Positions 46,762 through 55,892 of a stretch of 64,000 bases of DNA are shown one piece after another. This stretch comes from Agrobacterium salinitolerans. Lineage in GTDB: Bacteria; Pseudomonadota; Alphaproteobacteria; Rhizobiales; Rhizobiaceae. Within the stretch, counting starts at the first letter, position 1; each line of letters opens with the position of its first letter. The notes beneath the pieces were generated by a model. It saw nothing but the letters and a program-made list of their open reading frames with translations. It did not search any database and was not told where the DNA came from. A program made the position numbers and the translations under genes. The stretch spans positions 92,132 through 156,131 of the forward strand of contig NZ_MRDH01000016.1 of NCBI RefSeq assembly GCF_002008225.1, given 5' to 3'.

Positions 46762-47324
46762 GCCATGCACTCCCGCAGAGCGATAAGCCCTCGCCTGATC
46801 CAGGATTTTGTTGTTCCCAGGGGAATGCGAAGCCTGCCGGCGATTTCCCCATGGGAGTATCCCGCGACATAGGCCATCAGGATTCCCTGGCGTTTCGTCT
46901 CATCGAGACTTCCGAGACACTCATAGAGCCGCGAATTCCTGTCGAGTTTCTGCCAGACTGCAACCACCTCCGTTGCTTCTTCACCATCGCGAAGCATCTC
47001 GACATCCTCAACGATGAGCTCGCGTCTCGTATCACGGACAAGATTGAGTGCCCGGTTGCGAACGATCGCGTAAATCCATCCTCGTGCCGATCCCTGGTCG
47101 GCACGGTATTGATGAGCATGTGTCCAGATCCGAACAAAGCTCTCCTGAACGACCTCCTCGGCCAGTTCGCGCCGCTTGACAATGCGTTGGGCGACCGCGA
47201 CCAGACGTCCGGCCTCGCGATCGAAAATCAAGCGCAAGGCGCTTTTATCGCCTTTCGCGCAGGCTGCAAGCGCCCTGTCGAGATCGTTCGGCACAGGGCC
47301 CGTCTGCATTTGAATCCTTTCCAC
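46758..47324 (-). CDS. ECF sigma factor (SigK-like)
   Basis: This 188-residue sigma-70 family protein has region 2 (RIVKRRELAEEVVQESFVRIW ... GWIYAIVRNRALNLVR) and region 4 (YVAGYSHGEIAGRLRIPLGTTKSWIRRGL). It pairs with the RskA-like gene, as SigK-RskA do in mycobacteria. A TGCATCC element lies upstream in both directions of the divergent intergenic region, suggesting autoregulation and control of the DUF4394 gene. The start may also be M6 (47309). Confidence 0.9.
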   Translation of the reverse strand: MERIQMQTGPVPNDLDRALAACAKGDKSALRLIFDREAGRLVAVAQRIVKRRELAEEVVQESFVRIWTHAHQYRADQGSARGWIYAIVRNRALNLVRDTRRELIVEDVEMLRDGEEATEVVAVWQKLDRNSRLYECLGSLDETKRQGILMAYVAGYSHGEIAGRLRIPLGTTKSWIRRGLIALRECMA

Positions 47325-47354
47325 TCGTGATCGAAAGCACCGTCAACTGTGCAT

Positions 47355-47383
47355 AATACCCATCAGACAGGTTAATGGATGCA
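47355..47383 (-). promoter_or_regulatory. Putative ECF promoter for the sigma/anti-sigma operon
   Basis: On the minus strand TGCATCC (47383-47377) is followed after 16 bases by GGTATT (47360-47355), 31 bases before the sigma gene start. The same -35-like heptamer appears on the other strand at 47407. Confidence 0.5.
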
Positions 47384-47406
47384 CTTAAAAAATAATTTTT
47401 CCTGTC

Positions 47407-47435
47407 TGCATCCAAATGCGTTGCCCCCCGTGTCC
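47407..47435 (+). promoter_or_regulatory. Putative ECF promoter for the DUF4394 gene
   Basis: TGCATCC (47407-47413) is followed after 16 bases by GTGTCC (47430-47435), about 60 bases before the DUF4394 start. It mirrors the element upstream of the sigma gene, which is expected for genes read by the same ECF factor. Confidence 0.5.
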
Positions 47436-47493
47436 TAGAGACGGAAGCGTTCAAACGACGCCTTCCGAATGGCTCAATTCACGGGAGAAACAC

Positions 47494-48282
47494 ATGCGCA
47501 CTATCCGCCTCACTCTTCTCGCCTCAATGGCCCTGACGGCATCGGCAGGCATTGCCGTTTCAGCGCCGGTCCTTGGCCTCATGGGAGACAAGACCCTCGT
47601 CATGTTCGATACGGAGAAGCCCGCAGTTACGAAGTCGATGGATGTGACTGGTGTAGACAGGCTTGTCGGCATCGACTTTCGTCCGGGCAACAAGACCGTC
47701 GTCGGTGTGACGCCGGATCATAACATTGTCACCATCGATCTCGAAACCGGCGCTGCAACCGAGGTCGCCAAGATGGACAAGATGCTTACCCTTGCCGATG
47801 CGCCGGTTGTCGTTGATTTCAATCCTGCCGCTGACCGTCTGCGTTTCATGACGGGCACGACAAATCACCGCGTGCATCCCGATACCGGAGCCGTCACGGT
47901 GGATGGCGCACTCGCTTTCGAGGATGGCGACATGCATAAGGGCGAAACGCCAAACATCGTCGCTGCGGCCTACACCAACTCGACCGGCAAGCCCGAGAAA
48001 ACGGCAATGTACAATATCGATGCCACCATCGGTGCCCTGATCCAACAGACAAAACCCAATGACGGAACATTGAAGGCGATCGGCAAGCTCGGCCTGAAGG
48101 AAATGCCGGCAAACTATGCCTTTGATATCCAGGGAGAAGAAGGCGGCAAGAACACTGCCTATCTCGCCGCGGGCAAGATGCTTTACACCGTCGATCTGGA
48201 AACAGGCGCTGCGACCGAAATTGGTTCCATTACCGGCGCCGAGGGTGAGCTGCGCGACATCACCGTTCTCCCCGCAATGTGA
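47494..48282 (+). CDS. DUF4394 secreted protein
   Basis: The 262-residue protein has a signal peptide (TLLASMALTASAGIAVSA) and repeats of beta-strand units with VGIDFRPGNKTVVGVTPDHN, DFNPAADRLRFM and HRVHPDTGAVTVDG, which mark DUF4394 (a beta-propeller-like family). Function is unknown. GGGAGA lies 8 bases before ATG 47494. It is divergent from the sigma/anti-sigma pair and probably part of its regulon. Confidence 0.85.
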   Translation: MRTIRLTLLASMALTASAGIAVSAPVLGLMGDKTLVMFDTEKPAVTKSMDVTGVDRLVGIDFRPGNKTVVGVTPDHNIVTIDLETGAATEVAKMDKMLTLADAPVVVDFNPAADRLRFMTGTTNHRVHPDTGAVTVDGALAFEDGDMHKGETPNIVAAAYTNSTGKPEKTAMYNIDATIGALIQQTKPNDGTLKAIGKLGLKEMPANYAFDIQGEEGGKNTAYLAAGKMLYTVDLETGAATEIGSITGAEGELRDITVLPAM

Positions 48283-48312
48283 GCCTTTGTCGCGACAATG
48301 AAAACGTGAATG

Positions 48313-48345
48313 AAAGGGCTGCCCCCTGAATGGAGCCAGCCCTTT
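48313..48345 (+). terminator. Hairpin after the DUF4394 gene
   Basis: AAAGGGCTG (48313-48321) pairs with CAGCCCTTT (48337-48345), 31 bases after the stop. The loop is 15 bases and only CC follows the TTT, so termination strength is uncertain. Confidence 0.6.
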
Positions 48346-48366
48346 CCATCTGCACGGCCGAAAGGG

Positions 48367-48450
48367 TTACATTTCGGTAAGCAGGACCTTGTCTATGACG
48401 TGAATGACGCCGTTCGGCTGCTTGATGGCAACGATCTTGGCGTCACCCCG
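48367..48450 (-). pseudogene. C-terminal remnant of a fasciclin (FAS1) domain gene
   Basis: The minus strand encodes GDAKIVAIKQPNGVIHVIDK followed by VLLTEM and a stop at 48367-48369. This is the end of a FAS1 domain (the NGVIHVIDxVLLP motif). The rest of the gene is missing; sequence upstream of 48450 is unrelated and AT-rich. In mycobacteria the SigK-RskA system controls fasciclin proteins, so the relic fits its neighbourhood. Confidence 0.75.
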
Positions 48451-48562
48451 TAAATTTAATAGTTGCAGGAAAACATAGTCCAAGGCGCAAAGAGAACGTC
48501 TTGCCATTCGGTTATAATTCTCATTCTTCCGCAGGAAGCAGAGGCCAGGCGAAACATTCTTG

Positions 48563-49825
48563 TTACGCCTGGTTTTTGTTCAGCAGCGCTGCCGTATGTC
48601 GTAGCCTGGCCAAGTCTTCGTCAATCATTGCAGTTGCTTCAGAACGCTTGAGAGCGCTTGCCGCGTGCAGCATTGCAATCTTCTTGAACTCCGCATCGCC
48701 GAATTTCGATAGGGTAAGAAAGGCTTTCTGTAATCGAAGCCCGACTTCGATGATGGACGCCCCGTCTCGGGCGATGGGCAAGAAGAGGTCATCAAACAGG
48801 TCTTCAAGTCGAATTGGGGTAACGAAGAGCCGAGGATGCACCACCTTTGTTTTGCTGTCCTGCAAATCCCAGACGGACAGCACGCGTATCGCTCGGGAGA
48901 TCACATCAATCGCAGTGCCGGGATCGTTGATAGCCGGTGAAAGCGCTCTGGAGGCAATTTCAGACAAAACCGCAGCCCCGAAGCGAGGATCCTGATCGAA
49001 CGACCTGACATTACCAATAGTAAAAGCCGAGGCGATACGCTCGTAAACATTGTCATGAACCTCACCGTTAACCCAGGCCAGCGGAGTGTTGGGTGCAACC
49101 AGCTTGCCCGCTATCGCGACAATTAAAATGTCAAAATCGAACTCCTCGGCGATCTCGGAGAGAAGCGTTGCATCGACGTGTTGAACGTAGCCAACCTCGT
49201 TCTGGTGAATGGGCGTATTGGGCTCTCCTAATCTCGGGTCACCCTCAAGCAATCTGTGGCCGCCGAGATTTGGCGTTTCCACCCATGCCGTCAGTGCTTC
49301 AATCGTTGTCCGTTCAACCCGCTCCGTGGTTTCGGTCACTCGCCCAAGTCGCGAAAGATGATCAATCCAGCGCAGCAGCGTGACGATAATGAGAACGATC
49401 ACGCCTATGGTGACCACAAAAAGGATGAGGCGTCCGCGATCCCCGTATGCACCTGTCGTAAGCGCAATTATTCCGACCAGACTGAACAGGAAGGAGCCCA
49501 CGAAGGTAGCCAGCACATTCTGTGTCGTACTGTCTTCCATGACCAGTTTCGTGGCTCGCGGCGTGACGTTGGTGGTGGCCGCGGAATAGGCGGAAACCAT
49601 TGTGCTCAATGAGAAAGTCGTTACCGTCAACATGCTGGAGGCAATAATACCGAGAATCTTGTCAACGGCGTCCGCGCCTATTTTTGTTGGCAGTTCTTGC
49701 GGGATGTAAGGCGAAAGCGCGACGGCAAGCAGAGCAGTCACGACACCAGCCATGGAAAAAAGCGTTGCCCTGAACCATATCCGTCGAACGATCTGGCCCA
49801 GCCACCACCGCCACTTTGACTTCAT
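48563..49825 (-). CDS. DUF2254 membrane protein
   Basis: The 420-residue protein starts MKSKWRWWLGQIVRRIWFRA. It has four helices in the first 150 residues (MAGVVTALLAVALSPYIP; GIIASSMLTVTTFSLSTM; FVGSFLFSLVGIIALTTGAY; LILFVVTIGVIVLIIVTLL) and the TPRATKLVMEDSTTQNVL and ALSPAINDPGTAIDV motifs of DUF2254. Function is unknown. The start at 49825 has GGGAGC upstream. Confidence 0.85.
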   Translation of the reverse strand: MKSKWRWWLGQIVRRIWFRATLFSMAGVVTALLAVALSPYIPQELPTKIGADAVDKILGIIASSMLTVTTFSLSTMVSAYSAATTNVTPRATKLVMEDSTTQNVLATFVGSFLFSLVGIIALTTGAYGDRGRLILFVVTIGVIVLIIVTLLRWIDHLSRLGRVTETTERVERTTIEALTAWVETPNLGGHRLLEGDPRLGEPNTPIHQNEVGYVQHVDATLLSEIAEEFDFDILIVAIAGKLVAPNTPLAWVNGEVHDNVYERIASAFTIGNVRSFDQDPRFGAAVLSEIASRALSPAINDPGTAIDVISRAIRVLSVWDLQDSKTKVVHPRLFVTPIRLEDLFDDLFLPIARDGASIIEVGLRLQKAFLTLSKFGDAEFKKIAMLHAASALKRSEATAMIDEDLARLRHTAALLNKNQA

Positions 49826-49849
49826 CACTCGCCAGCTCCCTTCAAAAGC

Positions 49850-49882
49850 GACCACCCGGACCGTCGCTTGTGCCGGGTGGTC
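49850..49882 (-). terminator. Hairpin between BCCT and DUF2254 genes
   Basis: GACCACCCGG (49850-49859) pairs with CCGGGTGGTC (49873-49882), a perfect 10-bp stem with a 13-base loop. On the minus strand it is followed by GCTTTTG. It lies just after the BCCT stop and before the DUF2254 start. Confidence 0.65.
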
Positions 49883-49903
49883 AAAACTCGTGCAATCCGA
49901 ACA

Positions 49904-51886
49904 TTATGCCGTGTGTTCCGGCGCGCCATGGACGAGCTGAAACTCCGGCGAGTTGACCAGATGCAGGTAGCGTTCAAATTGAATCAAGACATCGCTGATG
50001 ATCTGATCCTGCGACATGCCCATCAGATCGTAACCGCTATTGCCGCTGGAGAAAAAGGTTCTCGCTTCGTATCGAAACTCTGCCTCGCCTGCGCGGATGG
50101 TGGTGAAGCTTGCAACCCGATGTTTCTGGACCGATACACCATAGATAAAGTCACGGACGTCAGACGCAGGAGATCGAAGGGTGACAACGCCGGCTCCCTC
50201 CCGATCTACCTCCGTCGGCCTCCCGCGCGACTGAAGTTCGGCAGCAACCTTGTCAAGCGCGGGTGCGACCTTGTCATCGATGAAGATCGCAACTTCTCTC
50301 TCCGTCGTGGTGCTCAGCATCAGAGCGAGCCTTCGTTGCCAGGTCTGACCAGAAGCGGGCTCCGCGGGCCCAACGTTTCGGCTGCTGTGCACCTCACGCT
50401 GCGCTAAATCCTGCTGCATTCCAAGATACAGCGACACGACCAAGGCCAGCATTACCACGGTAAAAGGCAATGCGCTGGCGACGGTTGCGGACTGCAACGC
50501 GGTGAGACCACCCGCCATCAGCAGGCATGCGGCAACGAGCCCCTCCATCGAACACCAAAAAATCCGCTGGCCCGTTGTCGTTTCCGTTTCACCGCCAGCG
50601 GCGATGGAATCCACCACGAGCGCCCCGGAATCAGCCGAAGTGATGAAGAATATGGAGACCAGCAGAACCGCCAGTGTCGAAGTGACGCCAGAAAGAGGCA
50701 AATATTCGAAGAAGCGGAAAAGGCCTACGGAAACGTCGTTCGAGATGGCGGCGCCCAGAGCGCCCGCGGCTACACCTGTATCAATGAACATTGCCGTGTT
50801 GCCGAAAACCGTCATCCAGAAGAATGTAAAACCGGCCGGGATGAACAGCACGGCAGCAACAAATTCGCGCACGGTTCTTCCGCGAGATATCCGCGCGATG
50901 AACATTCCCACGAACGGCGACCAGGAAATCCACCAGGCCCAATAAAACAGCGTCCACGAATCGATCCAGGGCGTGGGCTCGTAGGCGTAAATGTTGAAGG
51001 TTCGCAGGACGATCGTATCGAGATAGAGGCCGAGATTCTGCACGAAGTCCCGGAAGAGCTGTGTCGTCGGTCCGGCGATCAGCACGAAAAGCATGAGCAG
51101 TACGGCGACAACCAGATTGGTCTCCGATAATATTCTCACGCCTTTATCCAGGCCTGTCACAACCGAGATGGTGGCCATACCGGTCACCACGACAATCAGG
51201 ACAAGCTGTACGCTGGTGCTGATCGGCAAGCCGACAAGGTGGTTGAGGCCGGCATTGATCTGCGCGACGCCGACCCCTAGCGATGTCGCAATGCCGAACA
51301 TGGTGCCGACAATCGCAAAAATGTCGACCGCGTGTCCGATCGGGCCGTTAATCCTGTTCTTCAACAATGGATACAAGCCTGAGCGAACTGTCAGCGGAAG
51401 GTTGTAGCGGTAACCGAAATAGGCGAGCGACAAGCCAACGACGGCGTAAATCGCCCAGGCGTGTATGCCCCAGTGAAAGAAAGTCACAGTCATCGCTTCG
51501 CGCATTGCCGCCACGCTTTTCGGTTCGGCGGTCGGCGGCGCCATATAGTGGGTCATCGGTTCGCCAACGGCATAGAACATGAGACCGATGCCCATCCCGG
51601 CGGCAAACAACATCGCAATCCACGACAGGAAACGGAAATCGGGAACTGAATCGTCCGGTCCCAGTTTGAGCTGGCCAAACCTGCCGAAACACAATAGCAG
51701 CATCGCCGCCAGAAATACGCCGACAGAAAGCAGGTAGAACCAGCCGAAAGCGCCGAGAATGGAACCTTGAATGATACCAAAAAGTGCTTCCGCCTGGCCG
51801 GGGAGCACGATACCGATGGCGACGAACAAGGTGATGACAATCACCGACCCGTAGAACACCGGCGGATTGATGATGAACGATTTCAT
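49904..51886 (-). CDS. BCCT-family choline/betaine transporter (BetT-like)
   Basis: This 660-residue protein has 12 helices and the BCCT signature segment ([20 protein letters not shown], then SRGRTVREF), plus [16 protein letters not shown]-terminal cytoplasmic domain of about 150 residues is present, as in osmoregulated BetT-type carriers. It probably imports choline, glycine betaine or carnitine using the proton gradient. No betaine-synthesis genes are adjacent. AAGGGAAGG lies about 12 bases upstream of the start. Confidence 0.92.
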   Translation of the reverse strand: MKSFIINPPVFYGSVIVITLFVAIGIVLPGQAEALFGIIQGSILGAFGWFYLLSVGVFLAAMLLLCFGRFGQLKLGPDDSVPDFRFLSWIAMLFAAGMGIGLMFYAVGEPMTHYMAPPTAEPKSVAAMREAMTVTFFHWGIHAWAIYAVVGLSLAYFGYRYNLPLTVRSGLYPLLKNRINGPIGHAVDIFAIVGTMFGIATSLGVGVAQINAGLNHLVGLPISTSVQLVLIVVVTGMATISVVTGLDKGVRILSETNLVVAVLLMLFVLIAGPTTQLFRDFVQNLGLYLDTIVLRTFNIYAYEPTPWIDSWTLFYWAWWISWSPFVGMFIARISRGRTVREFVAAVLFIPAGFTFFWMTVFGNTAMFIDTGVAAGALGAAISNDVSVGLFRFFEYLPLSGVTSTLAVLLVSIFFITSADSGALVVDSIAAGGETETTTGQRIFWCSMEGLVAACLLMAGGLTALQSATVASALPFTVVMLALVVSLYLGMQQDLAQREVHSSRNVGPAEPASGQTWQRRLALMLSTTTEREVAIFIDDKVAPALDKVAAELQSRGRPTEVDREGAGVVTLRSPASDVRDFIYGVSVQKHRVASFTTIRAGEAEFRYEARTFFSSGNSGYDLMGMSQDQIISDVLIQFERYLHLVNSPEFQLVHGAPEHTA

Positions 51887-52118
51887 AGCTGCAATGGCCT
51901 TCCCTTATGCGTATGAGCAGATGGATTTTAAATATGCTCTTTGATTTTACCCCAAGTTTCGGCAAAAGATCATCACAGACTGGACATCTTCCGCTGTTGG
52001 AGAATGCGGAAACGACGATTTGGCTCCATCTTCTTCGTCAATAGCGTTGCCGCCTTGCCGCATGACGCGCCTTTTGCTTGGCATTGACCCGGTCTTCACT
52101 CGCGCCTATCCGTTAGAA

Positions 52119-52922
52119 ATGATATTCACGACAAAAACCAGAAGGTCCGTCTCGTCTCGTCTCGAAATCTTGCAGATGAAGTTGCGTCGTATCGAGCGCG
52201 GGCGCGACACATGGGCACTTCGTTGGCAAGCTGTGCTTGCTGTTATCGATGTCAGCATCATCTCGTTCTTCATTTTCGGGCCATTTTTGCGCAGCGGGCC
52301 TTCCTATCTGATCATTGATTACATGATCGCGGTGTGGATACTTGCCGAACTGTTCGCACGCGCATTCGCAACTGGCTCTTTAGGCGCGCTCCTCAAGAGG
52401 CCGATGACTTGGATTGATCTTGTTATTCTTGCCACGTTGTTGTTTCCAAACGCGCTTTTCAATTTTGCTTTCCTGAGGGCGATGCGTCTCTGGGCCGTGG
52501 GCGAAAGCCCGCTCTTCGCCGTCATCCTGAAACGGCTCGGTTGCCATCACTACAAGGACGTTGCGCGCGCATCACTTAACTTCCTCGTCTTCCTGTTCAT
52601 GGTGACAGGATTTGTCTACACGACCTTCTTCTATCACCAGAGCGGTTTAGTCGGCTTCATCGACGCCCTTTACTTTACGGTCGCGACGATGACGACGACA
52701 GGTTTCGGCGACATTACGCTTCCTGGACCTCTCGGAAAACTGACCTCCGTGGTTACGATGATTGTCGGTATTTCTCTCTTCGTCAGGTTGGCGCAGTCGA
52801 TCGCGCGCCCCCGCAAGGTACTCTTTCCGTGCGGAAAATGCGGACTGCAAAGGCACGAGGTTGACGCGGTCCATTGCAAGGCCTGCGGACACCTGCTCAA
52901 CATTCCAAACAATAATGACTAA
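52119..52922 (+). CDS. Two-pore-type/voltage-gated-like potassium channel with zinc ribbon
   Basis: The product (267 residues from the ATG at 52119) has several N-terminal helices (AVLAVIDVSIISFFIFGPFL; IAVWILAELFARAF; IDLVILATLLFPN), a pore helix and filter TMTTTGFGDI, and a final helix (LTSVVTMIVGISLFVRLAQS). The selectivity sequence TGFGD is a potassium-channel filter. After the last helix comes a four-Cys zinc ribbon (CGKCG ... CKACG), which is unusual. The open frame extends back to 52020; neither start has a good ribosome site, so the N-terminus is uncertain. Confidence 0.8.
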   Translation: MIFTTKTRRSVSSRLEILQMKLRRIERGRDTWALRWQAVLAVIDVSIISFFIFGPFLRSGPSYLIIDYMIAVWILAELFARAFATGSLGALLKRPMTWIDLVILATLLFPNALFNFAFLRAMRLWAVGESPLFAVILKRLGCHHYKDVARASLNFLVFLFMVTGFVYTTFFYHQSGLVGFIDALYFTVATMTTTGFGDITLPGPLGKLTSVVTMIVGISLFVRLAQSIARPRKVLFPCGKCGLQRHEVDAVHCKACGHLLNIPNNND

Positions 52923-53052
52923 TACGCGTCCTTACTGACTCGGCGTCTGTGGCAATCACTACTTAGGTCGCTCTCCAGTCGAGGCGCGCGGCTTCATGAT
53001 GGACTTGCTTCGGAAAAGTGGAGAGGTTTTCTTGAGTTGAAAGGAAACCGTT

Positions 53053-53571
53053 ATGACGAAGAAAGTGGCCTCTACGAAAGAATACGAGCGTGAGGCTGTT
53101 CGCGTGGCCGAAACGAACGGGCGTACGCGGCGCGAGATAGCTGATGATCTTGGAATCGGGCTGTCGACACTGACGCGATGGCTTAGCCGAAGCGGGGATG
53201 TGGCTATGGATGATCCCGGACGTCGTGAAGGCGATGAAGATAAGGCGGCTGAACTCAAACGGCTGCGGCGGGAGAATGAGATTTTGCGTCAGGAGCGGGA
53301 TATTCTGAAGAAGGCGACGGCTTTTTTCGCCAAGAAGGGAAGTCGAGGAGGCCCCGCTTCATCGATCAGGCGAGAAAAGAGGTCCCCGCACATCGCCACC
53401 GCTTCTGAATGGCCATATCGACTGGACGATGATCAGTCAGGCCCGTGGGATCGAAGCCCAGCTGACGGCAGAACTGAAAAAGCAGCTCCGGCCAGGCTTG
53501 GATGCAATCATCCGCTGGCTCGGCGCACCACCAACAGCCGAAGAACGACGACCGCCAAAGTCGACAGTTAG
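53053..53571 (+). pseudogene. IS3-family orfA with lost orfB (insertion sequence remnant)
   Basis: The first 98 residues have the IS3 OrfA pattern: YEREAVRVAETNGRTRREIA, DLGIGLSTLTRWLSRSG, then ELKRLRRENEILRQERDILK and KATAFFAKKG, i.e. HTH plus leucine-zipper. In the next frame the start of OrfB (RFIDQARKEVP) is visible at about 53361-53393, then coding is lost. The rest of the open frame to 53571 is not transposase-like. The catalytic DDE part is missing, so it cannot transpose. Confidence 0.78.
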
Positions 53572-54038
53572 CTCGGGCAAGATGGCGCCCGCCAGGAAGG
53601 CAGCTTCTGCATCCTCAACCAGGAAGCTGCAATGCGCGGCAACCGACGGTGCCTTTGCCCGGTCTGCGTCGACACAGCGCGGGCCTGCACCAAAAGCAAT
53701 AAGGCCCTTTCCCGGAAGCACTATTTGAAGCGACAAATGATCCGGCGAGCTTTCAGGACGCATTGATATACCATATGTGTCGTTTCGGTGACACATATTG
53801 GCAGCTCCACCGCGCTGTTGTTCATCTGGATGAGACATTCGATAACAAGACGCTGCTATCCTGGATGCAGGGGGAGCGCGTGCCCTGCTCCGTTGCCAGC
53901 TTTAATATCCTGCGCCGCATTGAGCGGCGCTATCGGTTGCAGGAAGGATATTTCAAGGACAAGCTACCGCACCAGGCGCGCTCGCTTTATGGTCATGATC
54001 TCGGCGATATCAGCCCGGTTGAGCGATGGCGCTTGTAG
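53572..54038 (+). pseudogene. Fragmented recombinase/integrase-like gene piece
   Basis: Frame 1 after 53571 encodes GSFCILNQEAAMRGNRRCLC and PVCVDTARACTKSNKALSRK, then HYLKRQMIRRAF to a stop at 53764-53766. Frame 0 resumes at about 53754 with MCRFGDTYWQLHRAVVHLDE, then NKTLLSWMQGERVPC, LPHQARSLYGHDLGDISP and a stop at 54036-54038. The second part resembles the N-terminus of large site-specific recombinase-like proteins in rhizobial plasmids; I rate this moderate. A frameshift and missing catalytic part make it a relic. Confidence 0.45.
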
Positions 54039-54405
54039 CTGACTGGCGAGGTGTTCATGCATGTGCGTCTATCGCAACCGCTCCTCACAAGGCGTTACCG
54101 TGACATCGCCCCATCGAGGGCCGTCAAGAAGCGTAGCGTGTCGTCGTCCAGCCCTGGGCGGCGCTGCGCCGCAGCGCCTCATCTAGCGATGTCGCGGACG
54201 TTAGCACGGCCACCGAAATAGCAGTTCTCCGTCTTGAACGGAGACAAACGCGGGGCACCGTAGTTTTCTCGCGCGCCTACGACAATCTAAAAATTCGTCG
54301 CAATCGACGCAGTCGCCGACAGATCAAAACTCGGTAATCAAGAACAAGCGGATGAGATCCAACGCCTACAATTCGGAGCAGACACCGAAGGCTGATAAAT
54401 GTGAA
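54039..54405. other. Intergenic region, no gene recognised
   Basis: About 370 bases between the recombinase relic and the hairpin before the Nramp-like gene. No supported open frame, RNA or repeat is seen. Base composition is less GC-rich than the core gene blocks. Confidence 0.35.
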
Positions 54406-54432
54406 CATGCACGGGGCTCAACCCCGTGCATG
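54406..54432. terminator. Hairpin after the Nramp-like gene
   Basis: CATGCACGGGG (54406-54416) pairs perfectly with CCCCGTGCATG (54422-54432), loop of 5. It lies about 20 bases after the minus-strand stop at 54453. No T-run follows on the minus strand (TTCACATTT), so it may be a weak or Rho-aided terminator. Confidence 0.6.
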
Positions 54433-54452
54433 TAGTGAGCCAGTTGACGCCT

Positions 54453-55760
54453 TCAACTGCCAAGCATGCCCGACAGCTTGTAGATGAGAAGTCCGCTTGC
54501 AGCCAGGATGGACAGAAAACCGCAGACGCCGAGCACGTTCTGAAAAGGCTTGTTGCGCAGCGTGCCCATCTCCCGACGATTGGAGATGATCATCAGCAGG
54601 CCCGCCAGGAACGGTGCCACCAATACCGTCATTGCCTGGGCGAAGATAATCAACTGGACACGTGACCCGGGTGCAAGCACGACCACCAGAGCGCCGAAGG
54701 CGAGTACGCATCCGACCAGAATTTTCGTCCGCAGGGCATCGAACGAACCGCCCCAACCAACGCCATCGGAGAGTAGCGTCCCGCCCGCGGTTGAATTGGC
54801 GAGCATGGACGAGAAGGCGGCGGCGAAGAAGCCAAGGACAAAGAGCGTGCTGCCGACGGACCCCGCCAACGGTTGAAACACATTGGCAAGCTGCATCAGT
54901 GTCTGCACACGCTCCCCCGTATGGCCGAGCACAGCGGCCGCGACCATGATCACGAGGCAGGTCATTATGCCGGGCGCAATAATGCCCGGGAGCGTGTCGG
55001 TGACCGTCGAGTCCCGGTACTGGTCGGCGCGCGTCCCCTTGGCACGCGTAGCGTAGCTGGTGAAGAACGCCGCATTGATGGAGAAGTTTGTCCCTACAAG
55101 GGCGATAATCAGGAGTTGGGCGCCTGGGGGGAAGCTTGGAATGACACCGGTCGCGCTGGCGACCCAATCGGGTCGTGCGAGGATGGCACTGCAGACAAAG
55201 CCAATTGCCATCATCGCGACGAGAGCAAGCAGGATGCGCTCCACAACGCTGTATACGTTGCGCATCAGCAGGATGAACCCGACGGCAAAGCTGCAAACGA
55301 GCGTCCACAGGATCGATGAGCCCCCAAAAAGCATGGAGAGCGCAAGACCTGAACCCGCGGCATTTCCGACGGAAAAGCAAAGAGTAATGAAAAAGACACT
55401 GATACCGGCCAGCACACCGACGGGCTTGCCCAACGTGTCCTTGATCGTTTGAATTACAGAGCCGCGGGCGATGATACCGATACGCACGCTCATGTCGGTG
55501 AAGGCGATCATCAAGATCGTCGACAAGACGATTACCCAGATCAGTGAATAGCCATAGGCGCTGCCAGCCTCCACGGCCGAAGTCAGATTGCCGGGACCAA
55601 ACTGCCAGGCGCCAGCAACGAAAGCCGGACCTATAAGGGCCAGGCGTTTGCTCCAGGTCAAGGCAGACGGTTTCGAATTCTCGACAGCTGCGGCGCGCAT
55701 GGCCGGCAGCACGGAATCATTTTGCTCACGCACAGGCGTGTCCTCCTCCTCGAGCCACAT
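54453..55760 (-). CDS. Nramp-family transporter lacking the metal-binding motifs
   Basis: This 435-residue, 11-helix protein clearly has the Nramp fold (GPAFVAGAWQFGPGNLTSAV; VCSFAVGFILLMRNVYSVVE). The two metal-site motifs are changed: TM1 DPGN is GPGN, and TM6 MPH is replaced by NFSINAAFF. Known metal transporters need those residues, so its substrate is probably not a transition metal. It is beside a DHDPS-family enzyme and divergent from LacI, which suggests an organic acid or sugar acid. Start at ATG 55760 has GGGAGG 11 bases away; a GTG at 55766 lies 5 bases from it. Confidence 0.8.
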   Translation of the reverse strand: MWLEEEDTPVREQNDSVLPAMRAAAVENSKPSALTWSKRLALIGPAFVAGAWQFGPGNLTSAVEAGSAYGYSLIWVIVLSTILMIAFTDMSVRIGIIARGSVIQTIKDTLGKPVGVLAGISVFFITLCFSVGNAAGSGLALSMLFGGSSILWTLVCSFAVGFILLMRNVYSVVERILLALVAMMAIGFVCSAILARPDWVASATGVIPSFPPGAQLLIIALVGTNFSINAAFFTSYATRAKGTRADQYRDSTVTDTLPGIIAPGIMTCLVIMVAAAVLGHTGERVQTLMQLANVFQPLAGSVGSTLFVLGFFAAAFSSMLANSTAGGTLLSDGVGWGGSFDALRTKILVGCVLAFGALVVVLAPGSRVQLIIFAQAMTVLVAPFLAGLLMIISNRREMGTLRNKPFQNVLGVCGFLSILAASGLLIYKLSGMLGS

Positions 55761-55892
55761 ACACACTTCGTCCTCCCGAAACGTGCGGTGGCGTGACATC
55801 CAACTTGATACAGCTCCTTCACGCTGTGCGTCGATCCTGCATCAAATACGGGCGAACTGGCCCCGCGTCGCCAGGAGCACGGGGCCGCGTTC

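Noticed and set aside
53437..53838. 133-codon minus-strand open frame in the IS relic zone
   Set aside because: No recognisable pattern, overlaps relics read on the other strand.
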